Below are positions 8,950 to 17,112 of a stretch of DNA of 64,000 bases, one piece after another. A program made the translations under genes and the position numbers. Below the pieces are notes generated by a model that saw only the letters and a list, made by a program, of their open reading frames with translations, ran no database searches and was not told the origin of the DNA. Each line of letters begins with the position of its first letter. Position 1 is the first letter of the stretch. The DNA comes from Pontibacillus chungwhensis (lineage in GTDB: Bacteria > Bacillota > Bacilli > Bacillales > BH030062). The DNA lies in the NCBI RefSeq assembly GCF_030166655.1, contig NZ_CP126446.1, positions 310,001 to 374,000 of the forward strand, read 5' to 3'.

Positions 8950-9459
8950 ATGTTTTTCTCACGCTGGACGCTTTTGCAAGTTATTCTCGTCGTATTGTTA
9001 GGGATACTGGCATTCATAGCAGAACAATTCAACCAGGCGATTGCTGTGCCTATGACTTCTTCAAAAATTCATAGTCTGGGCCCCACAGTTCTGATGATTC
9101 TATTTCTCGCTTTAACCGTCGGGGTTTTCAGTCTGATCATTCGTCTACAATTAAAAAAGAGTCCGACCATTTTTACATCTCATTTTTGGAGCAGTGCACC
9201 ATTGACTTTGGCTCTTTTCTTAGGTGCATCTCTCCTCTTATTTATTACTGGATTCATGACGGACTCATTTAGGGAAGTAATTCAACAGCATCGCCTGAGT
9301 CTTTATCTCATCTTTTACTACTTTCTCTTTCTAGTATACCTTCTTGTGTTAGCCATTGTTCAAAAGGTTAAAGGAAATACGTTGAGTGCTGAGAAGAAAG
9401 TTGGTGTGTCGTTCTTTGGCACGCTAGCTTTCCTGGTGTTGACGATCTTTATGATATAA
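8950..9459 (+). CDS. Hypothetical four-helix membrane protein
   Basis: I do not recognise the family. The 169-residue product has four clear hydrophobic segments: about 5-25, 35-60, 75-100 and 110-165, the last probably two helices. Short basic loops separate them. ATG 8950 is chosen because AAGGGG lies eight bases upstream; the frame is also open from ATG 8932 (175 residues). Two small genes, also with membrane segments, follow in the same direction, and together they may form an operon closed by the terminator at 9849. Confidence 0.6.
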   Translation: MFFSRWTLLQVILVVLLGILAFIAEQFNQAIAVPMTSSKIHSLGPTVLMILFLALTVGVFSLIIRLQLKKSPTIFTSHFWSSAPLTLALFLGASLLLFITGFMTDSFREVIQQHRLSLYLIFYYFLFLVYLLVLAIVQKVKGNTLSAEKKVGVSFFGTLAFLVLTIFMI

Positions 9460-9471
9460 GGGGGCGGAGAA

Positions 9472-9567
9472 ATGCTTGACGTAATGGGCTTTGTAGGGAT
9501 GTTTATCCTTTTCGGTGTCATTTTAACAGGGATGGCATGGGGTTTTTGGCGGATCTACAGAAAGTGA
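9472..9567 (+). CDS. Small single-pass membrane protein (31 aa)
   Basis: The frame from ATG 9472 to TGA 9567 encodes MLDVMGFVGMFILFGVILT followed by GMAWGFWRIYRK. This is one transmembrane helix with a positively charged C-terminal end. The ribosome-binding site AAGGGGGCGGAG is strong and well spaced. The gene begins 12 bases after the preceding membrane protein gene, so co-expression is likely. No function can be assigned. Confidence 0.6.
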   Translation: MLDVMGFVGMFILFGVILTGMAWGFWRIYRK

Positions 9568-9630
9568 AGTTTCTGTTTCAGAATCGGTCGGTTTGATTGA
9601 TAAACACGGTAGAAAGGAGAAGTCTCTGGT

Positions 9631-9837
9631 GTGGTGGATTTTCTTACTATATGGGGGGCGCTGTTAGCTGTGGGACTCGTTTTATTTTTGGGTTTTATCG
9701 GGCCAGGTTGGAGGGACCGGAATAACAGGGTGTTATGTGGCGAGGAAATCGAGAAGGACAAGCAAAAGGTATACAAGGTATTGTTTCATGCAGCTATGGA
9801 AGGAGAAACAACGTGTAAGCGATGCGGAATGAAGTAA
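9631..9837 (+). CDS. Small membrane-anchored protein with C-terminal Cys pair (68 aa)
   Basis: A GTG start at 9631 follows GAAAGGAGAAG. One transmembrane helix (about residues 5-27, ending GFIGPGW) is followed by a charged cytoplasmic tail that ends in CKRCGMK, a possible half metal-binding or thiol site. A third cysteine lies at VLCGEE. The family is not recognised. It is the last gene before a terminator and sits with two other membrane protein genes. Confidence 0.55.
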   Translation: MVDFLTIWGALLAVGLVLFLGFIGPGWRDRNNRVLCGEEIEKDKQKVYKVLFHAAMEGETTCKRCGMK

Positions 9838-9848
9838 TAATTGCATGT

Positions 9849-9881
9849 CAAAAAGCGCCATTATTCATGACGCTTTTTTTA
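9849..9881 (+). terminator. Terminator after the small membrane protein cluster
   Basis: The stem AAAAAGCG / CGCTTTTT with a roughly 13-base partly paired loop is followed by T residues. The next 210 bases, up to the convergent gene ending at 10094, show no feature I can support. Confidence 0.75.
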
Positions 9882-10093
9882 TGTCGTTCATAACAATAAG
9901 GCGGTTGTAAGCGGGTTTATTCATGTTGATTTCTTTGGGGTGAATTCTGAGTTAGTAGGGAGCGTGTGTCGAATGGAACGTGTAGGTTCAACAATTTCCG
10001 GGGAAATATTACCGGGTTAGACGTTGTGGTGCAACTCTTGGTCCTTGGTGTCCCCTTTTAAAATGATTTGTGGAATTCTGTAACAGTCTTGAA

Positions 10094-10624
10094 TTAGTAA
10101 TGATCAGGATACATAGATTTATTTTCCGTGTGGTTGGTTCGAAAGATTCGGTGAACGTCATCTTGCATATTTCCGATTGCTTCTACAAGCACAATTATCT
10201 TCCCATTCTCTACCTCGTCTTCGTACTTTTGAGCCTCTTCCGCGGGTACGCCGGAATCTTGAAGGGAACGAGAGACTCCATCTTTACGTCCCTCTGAGTT
10301 GAAGGCGATGGGGCCAGCTGAGGTTAAGTTTCCGCCACCGGGTACAGATATGAGACCAATGTTTGTGAGTAAGCCGCCAATCCCGCCTAAGCTTCTTCCG
10401 GCAATGGCTCCTAATCCAGTGGCGCTGCCAGCACCATCTGCAATTTCGTCTTCATTTGAAGATATGGACTTCTCCTTTTCATCCTCTAATCGATTTACCT
10501 TCTCTTCTTCCTTCGCAAAAATAGAAATATCTTTAGAATCGTATCCGAGGTGTTGCAATTCTGATATTGCGCTTTCTGCATGATTAACCTTTGAGAAAAC
10601 GCCTCCTATAATCTTTGCATCCAT
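10094..10624 (-). CDS. General stress protein 17M-like (YflT-type) protein with glycine-rich core
   Basis: The 176-residue soluble protein begins MDAKIIGGVFSKVNHAESAI and SELQHLGYDSKDISIFAKEE. This matches the N-terminal domain of the YflT/GSP17M stress family. A glycine-zipper-like hydrophobic centre (GAGSATGLGAIAGRSLGGIGGLL) and a second conserved part (VSRSLQDSGVPAEEAQKYEDEVENGKIIVLVEA) complete the usual architecture. ATG 10624 has AAGGAGGATG upstream; the frame is open further upstream but without a site. Relatives in Bacillus are sigma-B induced. A GGGTAT lies about 40 bases upstream of the start, but no matching GTTTAA is at the right spacing, so sigma-B control is unproven. Confidence 0.75.
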   Translation of the reverse strand: MDAKIIGGVFSKVNHAESAISELQHLGYDSKDISIFAKEEEKVNRLEDEKEKSISSNEDEIADGAGSATGLGAIAGRSLGGIGGLLTNIGLISVPGGGNLTSAGPIAFNSEGRKDGVSRSLQDSGVPAEEAQKYEDEVENGKIIVLVEAIGNMQDDVHRIFRTNHTENKSMYPDHY

Positions 10625-10849
10625 TGTTTCATCCTCCTTCATCGTCTTATAGGTTGTATACCCGAATAATTGGGAGATGACCCTTTTTATAAGCAGAAAT
10701 AAAGCAGTCAGGGTTGAGGGGAAGAGAGCGGAAAGAACATTCATTCGTTTCTTTTTTTGTATTTTGGGTTATAGATAAGGGTGCACCCATTATGGTTAGA
10801 AATGTTTAGGATAAGAATAAAGAAGAATGTATAGAAAGGATGAATCAGA

Positions 10850-11500
10850 ATGAAAGTACTTGTAGTAGGAGCAAATGGTCAAGTTGGGAAACATCTTGTG
10901 AAGAAGATCCAGGATACAGAAGGTCTTCAAGCGAAGGCAATGATACGTAAAGAAGAACAAGCATCTTACTTTAAAGACTTAGGTGCGGAGCCTGTTGTTG
11001 TCGATTTAGAAGGAAACACAGACGAGATTACGAAAGCCACTGAAGGTGTGGACGCTGTTGTATTCACTGCAGGTTCAGGACCTAACACAGGACCTGACAA
11101 AACAATGCTAATTGACTTAGACGGTGCCGTGAAAACCATTGAAGCCGCTAAATCTGCAGGAGTGAAGCGCTACGTCATGATTAGTTCATTTGATACGACA
11201 CGTGAGGCGATCCAGGAAGCTCCATCTTCCTTCTCCCCTTATGTAGCTGCGAAGCACTATGCGGATGATTGGTTACGCCGAACAGACCTGGATTATACCA
11301 TTATCCATCCAGGTATGCTGACAAATGATGAAGGAACAGGCCAGATTCAAGCAGCTGAAAAGGTAGAAAGAGGCGAGATTCCACGTGAAGATGTAGCAAG
11401 TGTGATCTTAGCGAGTCTGCAAGATAATTCTACAGTCGGCAAAGAGTTCCAAATTGTTGGCGGATCCACATCCGTTACAGGTGCCGTGAAATCAGTCTAA
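10850..11500 (+). CDS. yhfK: NAD(P)H-binding SDR-type oxidoreductase (YhfK-like)
   Basis: The 216-residue cytoplasmic protein is an atypical short-chain dehydrogenase/NmrA-like NAD(P)-binding protein. The Rossmann motif VVGANGQVGKH is at residues 5-15. Later landmarks are VVFTAGSG, YVMISSFD, PYVAAKHYADDWLRRTDLDYTIIHPGMLT and DVASVILASL. Length and motifs match B. subtilis YhfK (about 214). The physiological substrate of this group is unknown. ATG 10850 has AAAGGATG upstream. It is transcribed divergently from the stress protein gene and closed by a strong terminator. Confidence 0.85.
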   Translation: MKVLVVGANGQVGKHLVKKIQDTEGLQAKAMIRKEEQASYFKDLGAEPVVVDLEGNTDEITKATEGVDAVVFTAGSGPNTGPDKTMLIDLDGAVKTIEAAKSAGVKRYVMISSFDTTREAIQEAPSSFSPYVAAKHYADDWLRRTDLDYTIIHPGMLTNDEGTGQIQAAEKVERGEIPREDVASVILASLQDNSTVGKEFQIVGGSTSVTGAVKSV

Positions 11501-11523
11501 AACGACAATAAGAACTTTCCTAG

Positions 11524-11560
11524 TAAACCTCTCAAGGTTAAATCCTTGAGAGGTTTATTT
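11524..11560 (+). terminator. Terminator after yhfK-like gene
   Basis: A 13-bp stem AAACCTCTCAAGG / CCTTGAGAGGTTT with a 5-base loop is followed by a T-rich stretch. Confidence 0.9.
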
Positions 11561-11616
11561 TATGTCTTCTCATTCGTCCTCCTCTTCACTACAAGCACTT
11601 CAACGCCTCTTAGGAA

Positions 11617-11640
11617 TCTTGATCAAACGTTTGATCAAGA
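11617..11640. repeat. Palindrome copy 1 (core TTGATCAAACGTTTGATCAA)
   Basis: This 24-bp perfect palindrome contains a 20-bp core that recurs at 15607-15634 and 20690-20713. It lies in the 255-bp gap between the yhfK terminator and the CcdA cluster, about 180 bases before the cluster's first gene. Being perfectly symmetrical, it suits a dimeric DNA-binding protein. No T run follows, so it is not a terminator. Confidence 0.85.
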
Positions 11641-11815
11641 CACCAAACCGCATGGGAGAAACGGTCTAATCGTTTTATTCTTACCTAGATTCTCCTCGTG
11701 AGACCCTTCCGTAATTCATTTACAAATGAAGAACGAACTTTATTCCTTTCATCAAATTTTCACATTCGTTTTATAGTGTGATGGTAAACAGAAGAAAAGG
11801 AGGGGGATTCAAAAG

Positions 11816-12463
11816 GTGGTATTAGGTCCTCTTGTTTTACCGGTTCACCTCGTGGTCTTAACCATTTCCCTTGGAAGTGGTGTGTTCTTCTTTATGTTGA
11901 CAAGTCCGTTTTCTAAAACGAGGACACGTCATGTACTTAGTGAAATGATTGGACTGTTTGTTTGGCTGGTCGTTTTTGTTTGGATAGGGAAGGTCTTATT
12001 GAAATGGAGGTTATTCTTTGAGGATCCTGTGTCGATACTTATTTATCCTAGTAATCATCAAGCGCTCTATATAGGTATTGTTTTCACCGTTTTATATAGC
12101 TTATGGGCGTACCGGGATCGAGAGAAACTTCAGGGGATAGGCTTATCCGCGCTTGTCATGCTGAACTATGCTTCCTTTGTTTATTTCTTTATTTCGGTAA
12201 TTTGGGCATCAGGCAGAGCGGTTTACTTAGGAGAAATGGCCCTCGGGGTCGTCCTTGTGATCTGGCAAGTTGTAGTAATCAACAGAGATTCAGCGACAAG
12301 TGGATGGGCGGGAATAGCGGGGGCGCTTAGTGTTGGAAAGCTTATACTGGCTTTACAATTTGGTGAAACGTTTTTCTTTCATTACAAAGTCGATCTATGG
12401 TTTTGGATTTTCATTGGAATGTTGTTCATTCCGTTATTCTATAAAAAGAAGGTGAGAATATGA
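11816..12463 (+). CDS. Six-helix membrane protein of the CcdA/TlpA cluster, unknown family
   Basis: I do not recognise the family. The 215-residue product has about six transmembrane helices and ends in the basic cytoplasmic tail YKKKVRI. The GTG start at 11816 has AAAGGAGGGGG nine bases upstream. The gene overlaps the ccdA start by four bases (ATGA), so its product is made with CcdA in a fixed ratio. It contains no CxxC motif, so it is probably not itself an electron carrier. It could be a partner or a target of the thiol-redox system. Confidence 0.7.
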   Translation: MVLGPLVLPVHLVVLTISLGSGVFFFMLTSPFSKTRTRHVLSEMIGLFVWLVVFVWIGKVLLKWRLFFEDPVSILIYPSNHQALYIGIVFTVLYSLWAYRDREKLQGIGLSALVMLNYASFVYFFISVIWASGRAVYLGEMALGVVLVIWQVVVINRDSATSGWAGIAGALSVGKLILALQFGETFFFHYKVDLWFWIFIGMLFIPLFYKKKVRI

Positions 12464-13206
12464 CAGCTTCTGCAGCAGAGCTTACAATCTGGCTGGCATT
12501 TGGGGCAGGGGTGCTCTCATTTATATCCCCATGTACGCTACCTTTATTTCCTGCTTATTTGTCCTATATCACAGGAGTTAGCGTGAAAGAATTGAAGGAC
12601 TCTTCTTCGTTTGCGATTCGGAAAACATTACTCCTCCACTCCATATTCTTTTTACTAGGTGTGTCCCTGATTTTTATGGGACTTGGAATTGGAGTTTCGT
12701 TGCTTGGTCAATGGATTCAAGGATTGTTAACCGGGAATTCAGGAGTCTTGCTTCAGCGTTTAGCTGGTATTTTTATTGTTTTAATGGGCTTTTTAATAAC
12801 GGGGTGGTTAAGAATTCCGCTCTTTATGAATGAAAAGAGAATGAGGTTGGCCAAAAAGCCTGCGGGCTACCTGGGGACGGTGTTTGTAGGTGTTGGATTC
12901 GCCGCTGGATGGACACCGTGTATAGGACCGATCTTTGCTTCCATACTCGTCGTAGCAGGGACAAATCCAACAGAGGGAACCTTGTATACCCTTATGTATA
13001 TCATCGGGTTCTCTGTTCCGTTTCTTGTACTTTCTTTCTTCCTTGGTTCCACCAGGTGGATTGTGAAATACAGTGAACGTTTCATGAAAATTGGAGGAAG
13101 TATCATGATTGGAATGGGTGTGTTGCTGTTTACTGGACAGATGGCTAGTCTCTCAAACTACCTGTTGCAACTTCTCGATGGAACTTGGTTTTCAAATTTA
13201 GGATAG
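12460..13206 (+). CDS. ccdA: CcdA-type thiol-disulfide electron transporter (DsbD core domain)
   Basis: The 248-residue membrane protein with six or more helices carries reducing equivalents from cytoplasmic thioredoxin to the outer face of the membrane. The two redox cysteines of the family are visible in FISPCTLPLFPAYLSYITG (about residue 25) and AAGWTPCIGPIFASIL (about 150). CcdA proteins support cytochrome c maturation and spore envelope thiol proteins. Here it lies between an unknown membrane protein and a TlpA-like thioredoxin, its expected downstream partner. Start ATG 12460 overlaps the upstream stop. Confidence 0.92.
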   Translation: MTASAAELTIWLAFGAGVLSFISPCTLPLFPAYLSYITGVSVKELKDSSSFAIRKTLLLHSIFFLLGVSLIFMGLGIGVSLLGQWIQGLLTGNSGVLLQRLAGIFIVLMGFLITGWLRIPLFMNEKRMRLAKKPAGYLGTVFVGVGFAAGWTPCIGPIFASILVVAGTNPTEGTLYTLMYIIGFSVPFLVLSFFLGSTRWIVKYSERFMKIGGSIMIGMGVLLFTGQMASLSNYLLQLLDGTWFSNLG

Positions 13207-13216
13207 GAGGAGAACG

Positions 13217-13786
13217 ATGAATATAAAGCGTATCATCATTGTGGCGATCTTCGTAGGGATGTTTGGATGGGCGATTTACGATTTTACTAGTGAGGAGCAA
13301 AATACGTCAGACGTTTTGGAACAGAATTCTAATGGGCAAGGGGAATCTGGAGCTAATATAGAAGAAGGGTTAGAGGTCGGACAGAAAGCACCTGACTTTG
13401 AAGTAAAAACGTTACAAGGAGAGAAAGCCTCCTTATCGAACTATAAAGGAGAAAGGATTATGCTGAACTTCTGGGCTACATGGTGCCCTCCCTGTCGAGC
13501 GGAAATGCCAGATATGGAGAAGTTCTATCAGAATAAAGACGTTACGATCCTTGCTGTTAATTTAACGGGAACAGAAGCAAAGGTGGACGATGTCCATGCG
13601 TTTAAAAAGGAGTATGGGTTAAGCTTTCCCGTTCTTTTAGATCAAGGGAATGAAGTCGCGACTATGTATCAGATCAGGCCCATTCCAACTACATATATGA
13701 TTGATTCAGAAGGGATCATTCAACACAAATCATTGGGGGCTATGAATTACGAACGAATGGTGCAGCAATTTGAGAACATGAAGTAA
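13217..13786 (+). CDS. Membrane-anchored TlpA/ResA-like thiol-disulfide oxidoreductase
   Basis: The 189-residue protein has an N-terminal signal anchor (about residues 5-22), so the thioredoxin domain lies outside the membrane. The active site WATWCPPCRAEMPDM and the cis-proline region RPIPTTYMID are intact. The pattern matches the ResA/StoA/TlpA group that keeps extracytoplasmic cysteines reduced. It follows ccdA by ten bases with a GGAGGAG ribosome-binding site, which supports electron flow from CcdA to this protein. The final substrate (apocytochrome c, copper chaperone or spore protein) is not evident because no such gene is adjacent. Confidence 0.9.
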   Translation: MNIKRIIIVAIFVGMFGWAIYDFTSEEQNTSDVLEQNSNGQGESGANIEEGLEVGQKAPDFEVKTLQGEKASLSNYKGERIMLNFWATWCPPCRAEMPDMEKFYQNKDVTILAVNLTGTEAKVDDVHAFKKEYGLSFPVLLDQGNEVATMYQIRPIPTTYMIDSEGIIQHKSLGAMNYERMVQQFENMK

Positions 13787-13813
13787 GAAAGATACTATAA
13801 AGTGGTGATGCCT

Positions 13814-14497
13814 ATGAAACAAACAATTTTAATCGTAGAAGACGACAAAATGATACGACAACTCGTTGCGATCTATTTAAATAAAGAGGGGTATGAAACG
13901 ATCGAGGCTGCGGATGGAGAAGAAGCCAAAAGAGCTTTCCTGACCTATCATCCTTGCTTGGTGATATTGGATTTAATGCTTCCGAAGGTGAGTGGAGAAG
14001 AGGTTTGCAGATGGATTAGGGAACAGGAGAGAAATGAAGTATCGATTATTATGCTTACGGCTAAAGCAAAAACGAGTGATAAAATCACGGGGCTTCGTAT
14101 GGGGGCGGATGATTACTTAACGAAACCGTTTGAGCCAGATGAATTAGTCGCTCATGTTGAAGCGGTTCTCCGTCGAACAGGGCAGTTTTGCCAAAAAATC
14201 GTGCATGACGGATTGTGTATTAAACCCCGTAAAGGCGAGGTCCTCCTGTATGAAACAGCGGTGAACCTGACGAAATATGAATTTAATATGCTCTATTATT
14301 TTATGACCAACCCAAATCGAGTCTTAACCCGGGAACAACTCTTGCAAAATCTCTACCCATTAGCGGAACAAACCGTGTTAGATCGAACAATCGATGCTCA
14401 TATCAAGAAACTTCGGGAAAAGGTTGAAAAAGACCCATCACACCCTAAGAGAATACAAACGGTTAGAGGAATGGGGTATAAATTTGTCACTGAATAA
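13814..14497 (+). CDS. OmpR/PhoB-family response regulator
   Basis: The 227-residue protein has a receiver domain with the acidic pocket EDD, the phospho-acceptor Asp in LVILDLMLPKVSG, the conserved Thr in IIMLTAKAK and Lys in DDYLTKPFEPDEL. The C-terminal winged-helix domain (about 130-227) ends with VRGMGYKFV. ATG 13814 is preferred; in-frame GTG/ATG codons from 13802 would add up to four residues. It overlaps the kinase gene by 14 bases. The position after tlpA suggests that it controls this cluster. Confidence 0.92.
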   Translation: MKQTILIVEDDKMIRQLVAIYLNKEGYETIEAADGEEAKRAFLTYHPCLVILDLMLPKVSGEEVCRWIREQERNEVSIIMLTAKAKTSDKITGLRMGADDYLTKPFEPDELVAHVEAVLRRTGQFCQKIVHDGLCIKPRKGEVLLYETAVNLTKYEFNMLYYFMTNPNRVLTREQLLQNLYPLAEQTVLDRTIDAHIKKLREKVEKDPSHPKRIQTVRGMGYKFVTE

Positions 14498-15578
14498 ATG
14501 GATCTCCTCTCATTGGCACAAGGGATTCCTGTTTCGGATGACCATATTAAATGTGTTCATTATTACGATCTTTGTTGGCATTAGTGGGTGGTCTATTTAT
14601 AATACGGCGTGCTTCCTGGTGGCGAATATGGATACGGGTACTGTTCGTCAGTCGCATTTTCGTGAAACCCTTTTTCAATATCTGTGGATCTTTAGTTTGT
14701 GCGCCATCATTTTGGGGAGTATGGTCAATTATCTATTTACCAAGAAACTGTTAAGGCCTGTGAGAGATTTAATTGAGACAACCAAAACATTAAAAGAAGG
14801 AAAGTATCCTAAGCCGATCTCGATGAGTAATGGTAGCGAAATGGATGAGTTTATAGGGCATTACAATGAATTGGTCAGACAATTAGAAGCAAATGAACAT
14901 CAACGAAAGAAAATCGTTACTGATCTCTCCCATGAACTTAGAACCCCATTATCGAATATTAGCGGCTATTTAAATGCCCTCAAGTCGGGTGTGATAGACG
15001 GGAGCCAAGAATTATATGGCAGTCTATATGAAGAGTCCAAGCGTCTCACTCATATGATCCAACAGCTTGATCAATTAAAAGAATGGGACAATGGATCTCA
15101 CCAACGCCTGGCTAAAAGGGGGAGGGTGAATATACAGGAGGTGGTCCAAACTTCTGTCTTAACCTTTAAGAGAACCTTAGAGCAACGAGGAATTGAATGG
15201 GAGGTTCAAGTAGAGTCTCAGGAATTGCTTGTGGACCAGGAGGGGGTTCAACAGGTGCTGAATAATCTTCTAGATAACGCCATTCAATATTATATAGATG
15301 GAGCACCCCTAGTAATTGAAGGAAAGATAGATCAGGATGCGTATGAATTATCTATTCGAGGCCCTGGAAGGGTGATAGAAGAAGAGGATCAAGAGAAAAT
15401 CTTTGAGCGCTTTTATCGCTCTGACCCTTCAAGAAGCAGGGAAACCGGTGGTACGGGTCTTGGACTGGCTATTGCAAAAGAGATCGTAGAACGCCATGAA
15501 GGGGAGATTGGCCTGCGATCAGATGGGAACGACCATACCTTTTGGTTTCGGCTACCTAAAGAAGGAGCACTGGATTAA
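14484..15578 (+). CDS. Sensor histidine kinase with unusual G1 box
   Basis: The product is about 364 residues from a TTG start at 14484, inside the end of the regulator gene with GGGG upstream. An earlier open frame is a shadow. Two transmembrane helices (about 17-40 and 68-88) enclose a short external loop of about 30 residues, then HAMP. The H box is VTDLSHELRTPLSNI and the N box is VLNNLLDNAIQYY. The region where DxGxG is expected reads SIRGPGRVIEEED, so the conserved aspartate of the ATP pocket is missing. The F box IFERFYRSD and G2 GGTGLGLAIAKEI are normal. The last codons lie inside a long palindrome. Confidence 0.88.
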   Translation: MSLNKWISSHWHKGFLFRMTILNVFIITIFVGISGWSIYNTACFLVANMDTGTVRQSHFRETLFQYLWIFSLCAIILGSMVNYLFTKKLLRPVRDLIETTKTLKEGKYPKPISMSNGSEMDEFIGHYNELVRQLEANEHQRKKIVTDLSHELRTPLSNISGYLNALKSGVIDGSQELYGSLYEESKRLTHMIQQLDQLKEWDNGSHQRLAKRGRVNIQEVVQTSVLTFKRTLEQRGIEWEVQVESQELLVDQEGVQQVLNNLLDNAIQYYIDGAPLVIEGKIDQDAYELSIRGPGRVIEEEDQEKIFERFYRSDPSRSRETGGTGLGLAIAKEIVERHEGEIGLRSDGNDHTFWFRLPKEGALD

Positions 15579-15595
15579 TCCAGTGCTCCTTCTTT
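15558..15595. terminator. Perfect 38-bp palindrome overlapping the kinase stop (likely bidirectional terminator)
   Basis: AAAGAAGGAGCACTGGATT is followed directly by its exact complement. The kinase stop codon (15576-15578) sits at the centre. The stem ends in TTCTTT instead of a long T run. It lies between convergent transcripts: the kinase on the plus strand and aspA on the minus strand. Confidence 0.75.
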
Positions 15596-15606
15596 ACGTT
15601 GGACAA

Positions 15607-15634
15607 ACCCTTGATCAAACGTTTGATCAAGGGT
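15607..15634. repeat. Palindrome copy 2 (core TTGATCAAACGTTTGATCAA)
   Basis: The palindrome is perfect over 28 bp here, the longest of the three copies; ACCC precedes and GGGT follows the common 20-bp core. It lies 12 bases after the kinase palindrome and 12 bases before the aspA stop codon, between convergent genes. Confidence 0.85.
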
Positions 15635-15645
15635 GGAAAGAAAGC

Positions 15646-17073
15646 TTAAACCGTCATTTTCTCTTTCAAATGCGATCCTGCAATACCTGGGTAAGTCATT
15701 TCATACGTATCTAATATGACTTCAAGGTCTTCGGGATTTAAAATATTGTACTCCTTACATAATTCACGAATGCTTTTGTTCGTTTTGATTCCTTCTTGTG
15801 CGATCTTGGCTGATTGCTCATATCCAATGTGAGGGCTTAGTGCTGTGATAACGCCTAAACTTTTCTCGACATGATCTTTTAAAGCGGCTTCGTTTGCTTG
15901 TATGTCTTTCAAGCATAAATCGGTGAAGACTTGAAACCCGTTCTTCATCACAGTCATCGATTCAAGCAGGTTGAAGATCAGGACAGGTTCCATTACATTT
16001 AAATCTAATTGACCGGCTTCACTAGCCATACTGATGGTTTGATCATTGCCAATCACTTGAAAAGCGATTTGATTGATTACTTCTGGCATCACGGGGTTTA
16101 CTTTGCCAGGCATAATAGATGACCCTGGCTGTCGTGCAGGTAATAGAATTTCACAAAGGCCATTCTTCGGTCCTGAGGCCATGAGCCGTAGATCATTAGC
16201 GATTTTAGAGAGATTGGTCATCGTATTCTTTAAGGCTGATGATAGCTCTGTATAAGCATCTGTGTTCTGAGTGGCATCGACCAGATTCTCAGCGGATTCT
16301 AAAGGTAATCCGCTAATGGAAGATAAGTGCTCAACCACAAGTTTTGTGTACGTAGGATCAGCGTTCAACCCTGTCCCGACAGCAGTAGCCCCCATATTCA
16401 CTTCATAGAAGTTCTCTCTCGTACGCTCAATTCGCTTAAGATCTCTTTTCACCATACGATGATAGCTTTCAAATTCTTGGCCTAATCGAATCGGGACTGC
16501 ATCCTGTAGATGGGTACGTCCTACTTTAACAATGTGATCAAATTCATCTGCTTTGTCCTTGAAAGTCGCTGCCATCTCCTTCATAACATCTTCGAGCTGG
16601 CTCATTACCTGAGATATGGCCAGGTGCATGGTCGTTGGGAAGACATCGTTCGTTGATTGAGACATATTGACGTGGTTATTCGGATTAACCGATTCGTAAT
16701 CCCCTTTTTTCTTTCCCATAATTTCTAACGCTCTGTTGGCGATCACTTCATTGGCGTTCATATTCAGGGAAGTACCGGCTCCACCCTGAATAGGGTCCAC
16801 GAGGAATTGATCATGATGGTCGCCATTAAGGATTTCATCAGTAGATTGAACGATTGCTCTACTAATATCGGCAGGGAGCTGGTGAATGTCCCTGTTGGCT
16901 AGTGCTGCAGCCTTCTTGACTGCAGCGATGCTGTAAATTAACGCTTCATTTAATTTATAACCAGTGATCGGAAAGTTTTCTTGTGCTCGCAATGTCTGGA
17001 TGCCGTAATAGGCGTTTAGTGGTACTTCTTTCTTCCCTAGAGAATCTGATTCTGTTCGAAAATGATGCGTCAT
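15646..17073 (-). CDS. aspA: Aspartate ammonia-lyase (aspartase)
   Basis: The 475-residue cytoplasmic enzyme deaminates L-aspartate to fumarate and ammonia. It belongs to the fumarase/aspartase superfamily. The signature GSSIMPGKVNPVMPE with its catalytic Ser is at about residue 320, and VGRTHLQDAVPIRLGQEF and the N-terminal YYGIQTLRAQENFPITG favour aspartase over fumarase. The gene lies 39 bases downstream of a dicarboxylate/amino-acid symporter gene on the same strand, which fits uptake followed by degradation of aspartate. The ribosome-binding site AAAGGAACGG precedes ATG 17073. The cre site upstream of the symporter would also govern this gene. Confidence 0.93.
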   Translation of the reverse strand: MTHHFRTESDSLGKKEVPLNAYYGIQTLRAQENFPITGYKLNEALIYSIAAVKKAAALANRDIHQLPADISRAIVQSTDEILNGDHHDQFLVDPIQGGAGTSLNMNANEVIANRALEIMGKKKGDYESVNPNNHVNMSQSTNDVFPTTMHLAISQVMSQLEDVMKEMAATFKDKADEFDHIVKVGRTHLQDAVPIRLGQEFESYHRMVKRDLKRIERTRENFYEVNMGATAVGTGLNADPTYTKLVVEHLSSISGLPLESAENLVDATQNTDAYTELSSALKNTMTNLSKIANDLRLMASGPKNGLCEILLPARQPGSSIMPGKVNPVMPEVINQIAFQVIGNDQTISMASEAGQLDLNVMEPVLIFNLLESMTVMKNGFQVFTDLCLKDIQANEAALKDHVEKSLGVITALSPHIGYEQSAKIAQEGIKTNKSIRELCKEYNILNPEDLEVILDTYEMTYPGIAGSHLKEKMTV

Positions 17074-17112
17074 ATATACCGTTCCTTTCCGTGTGTAATA
17101 GTCTTATGTGGG

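Noticed and set aside
10640-10700. Sigma-B promoter for the general-stress-17M-like gene
   Set aside because: GGGTAT is present but no GTTTAA-like box lies 12-15 bases upstream.
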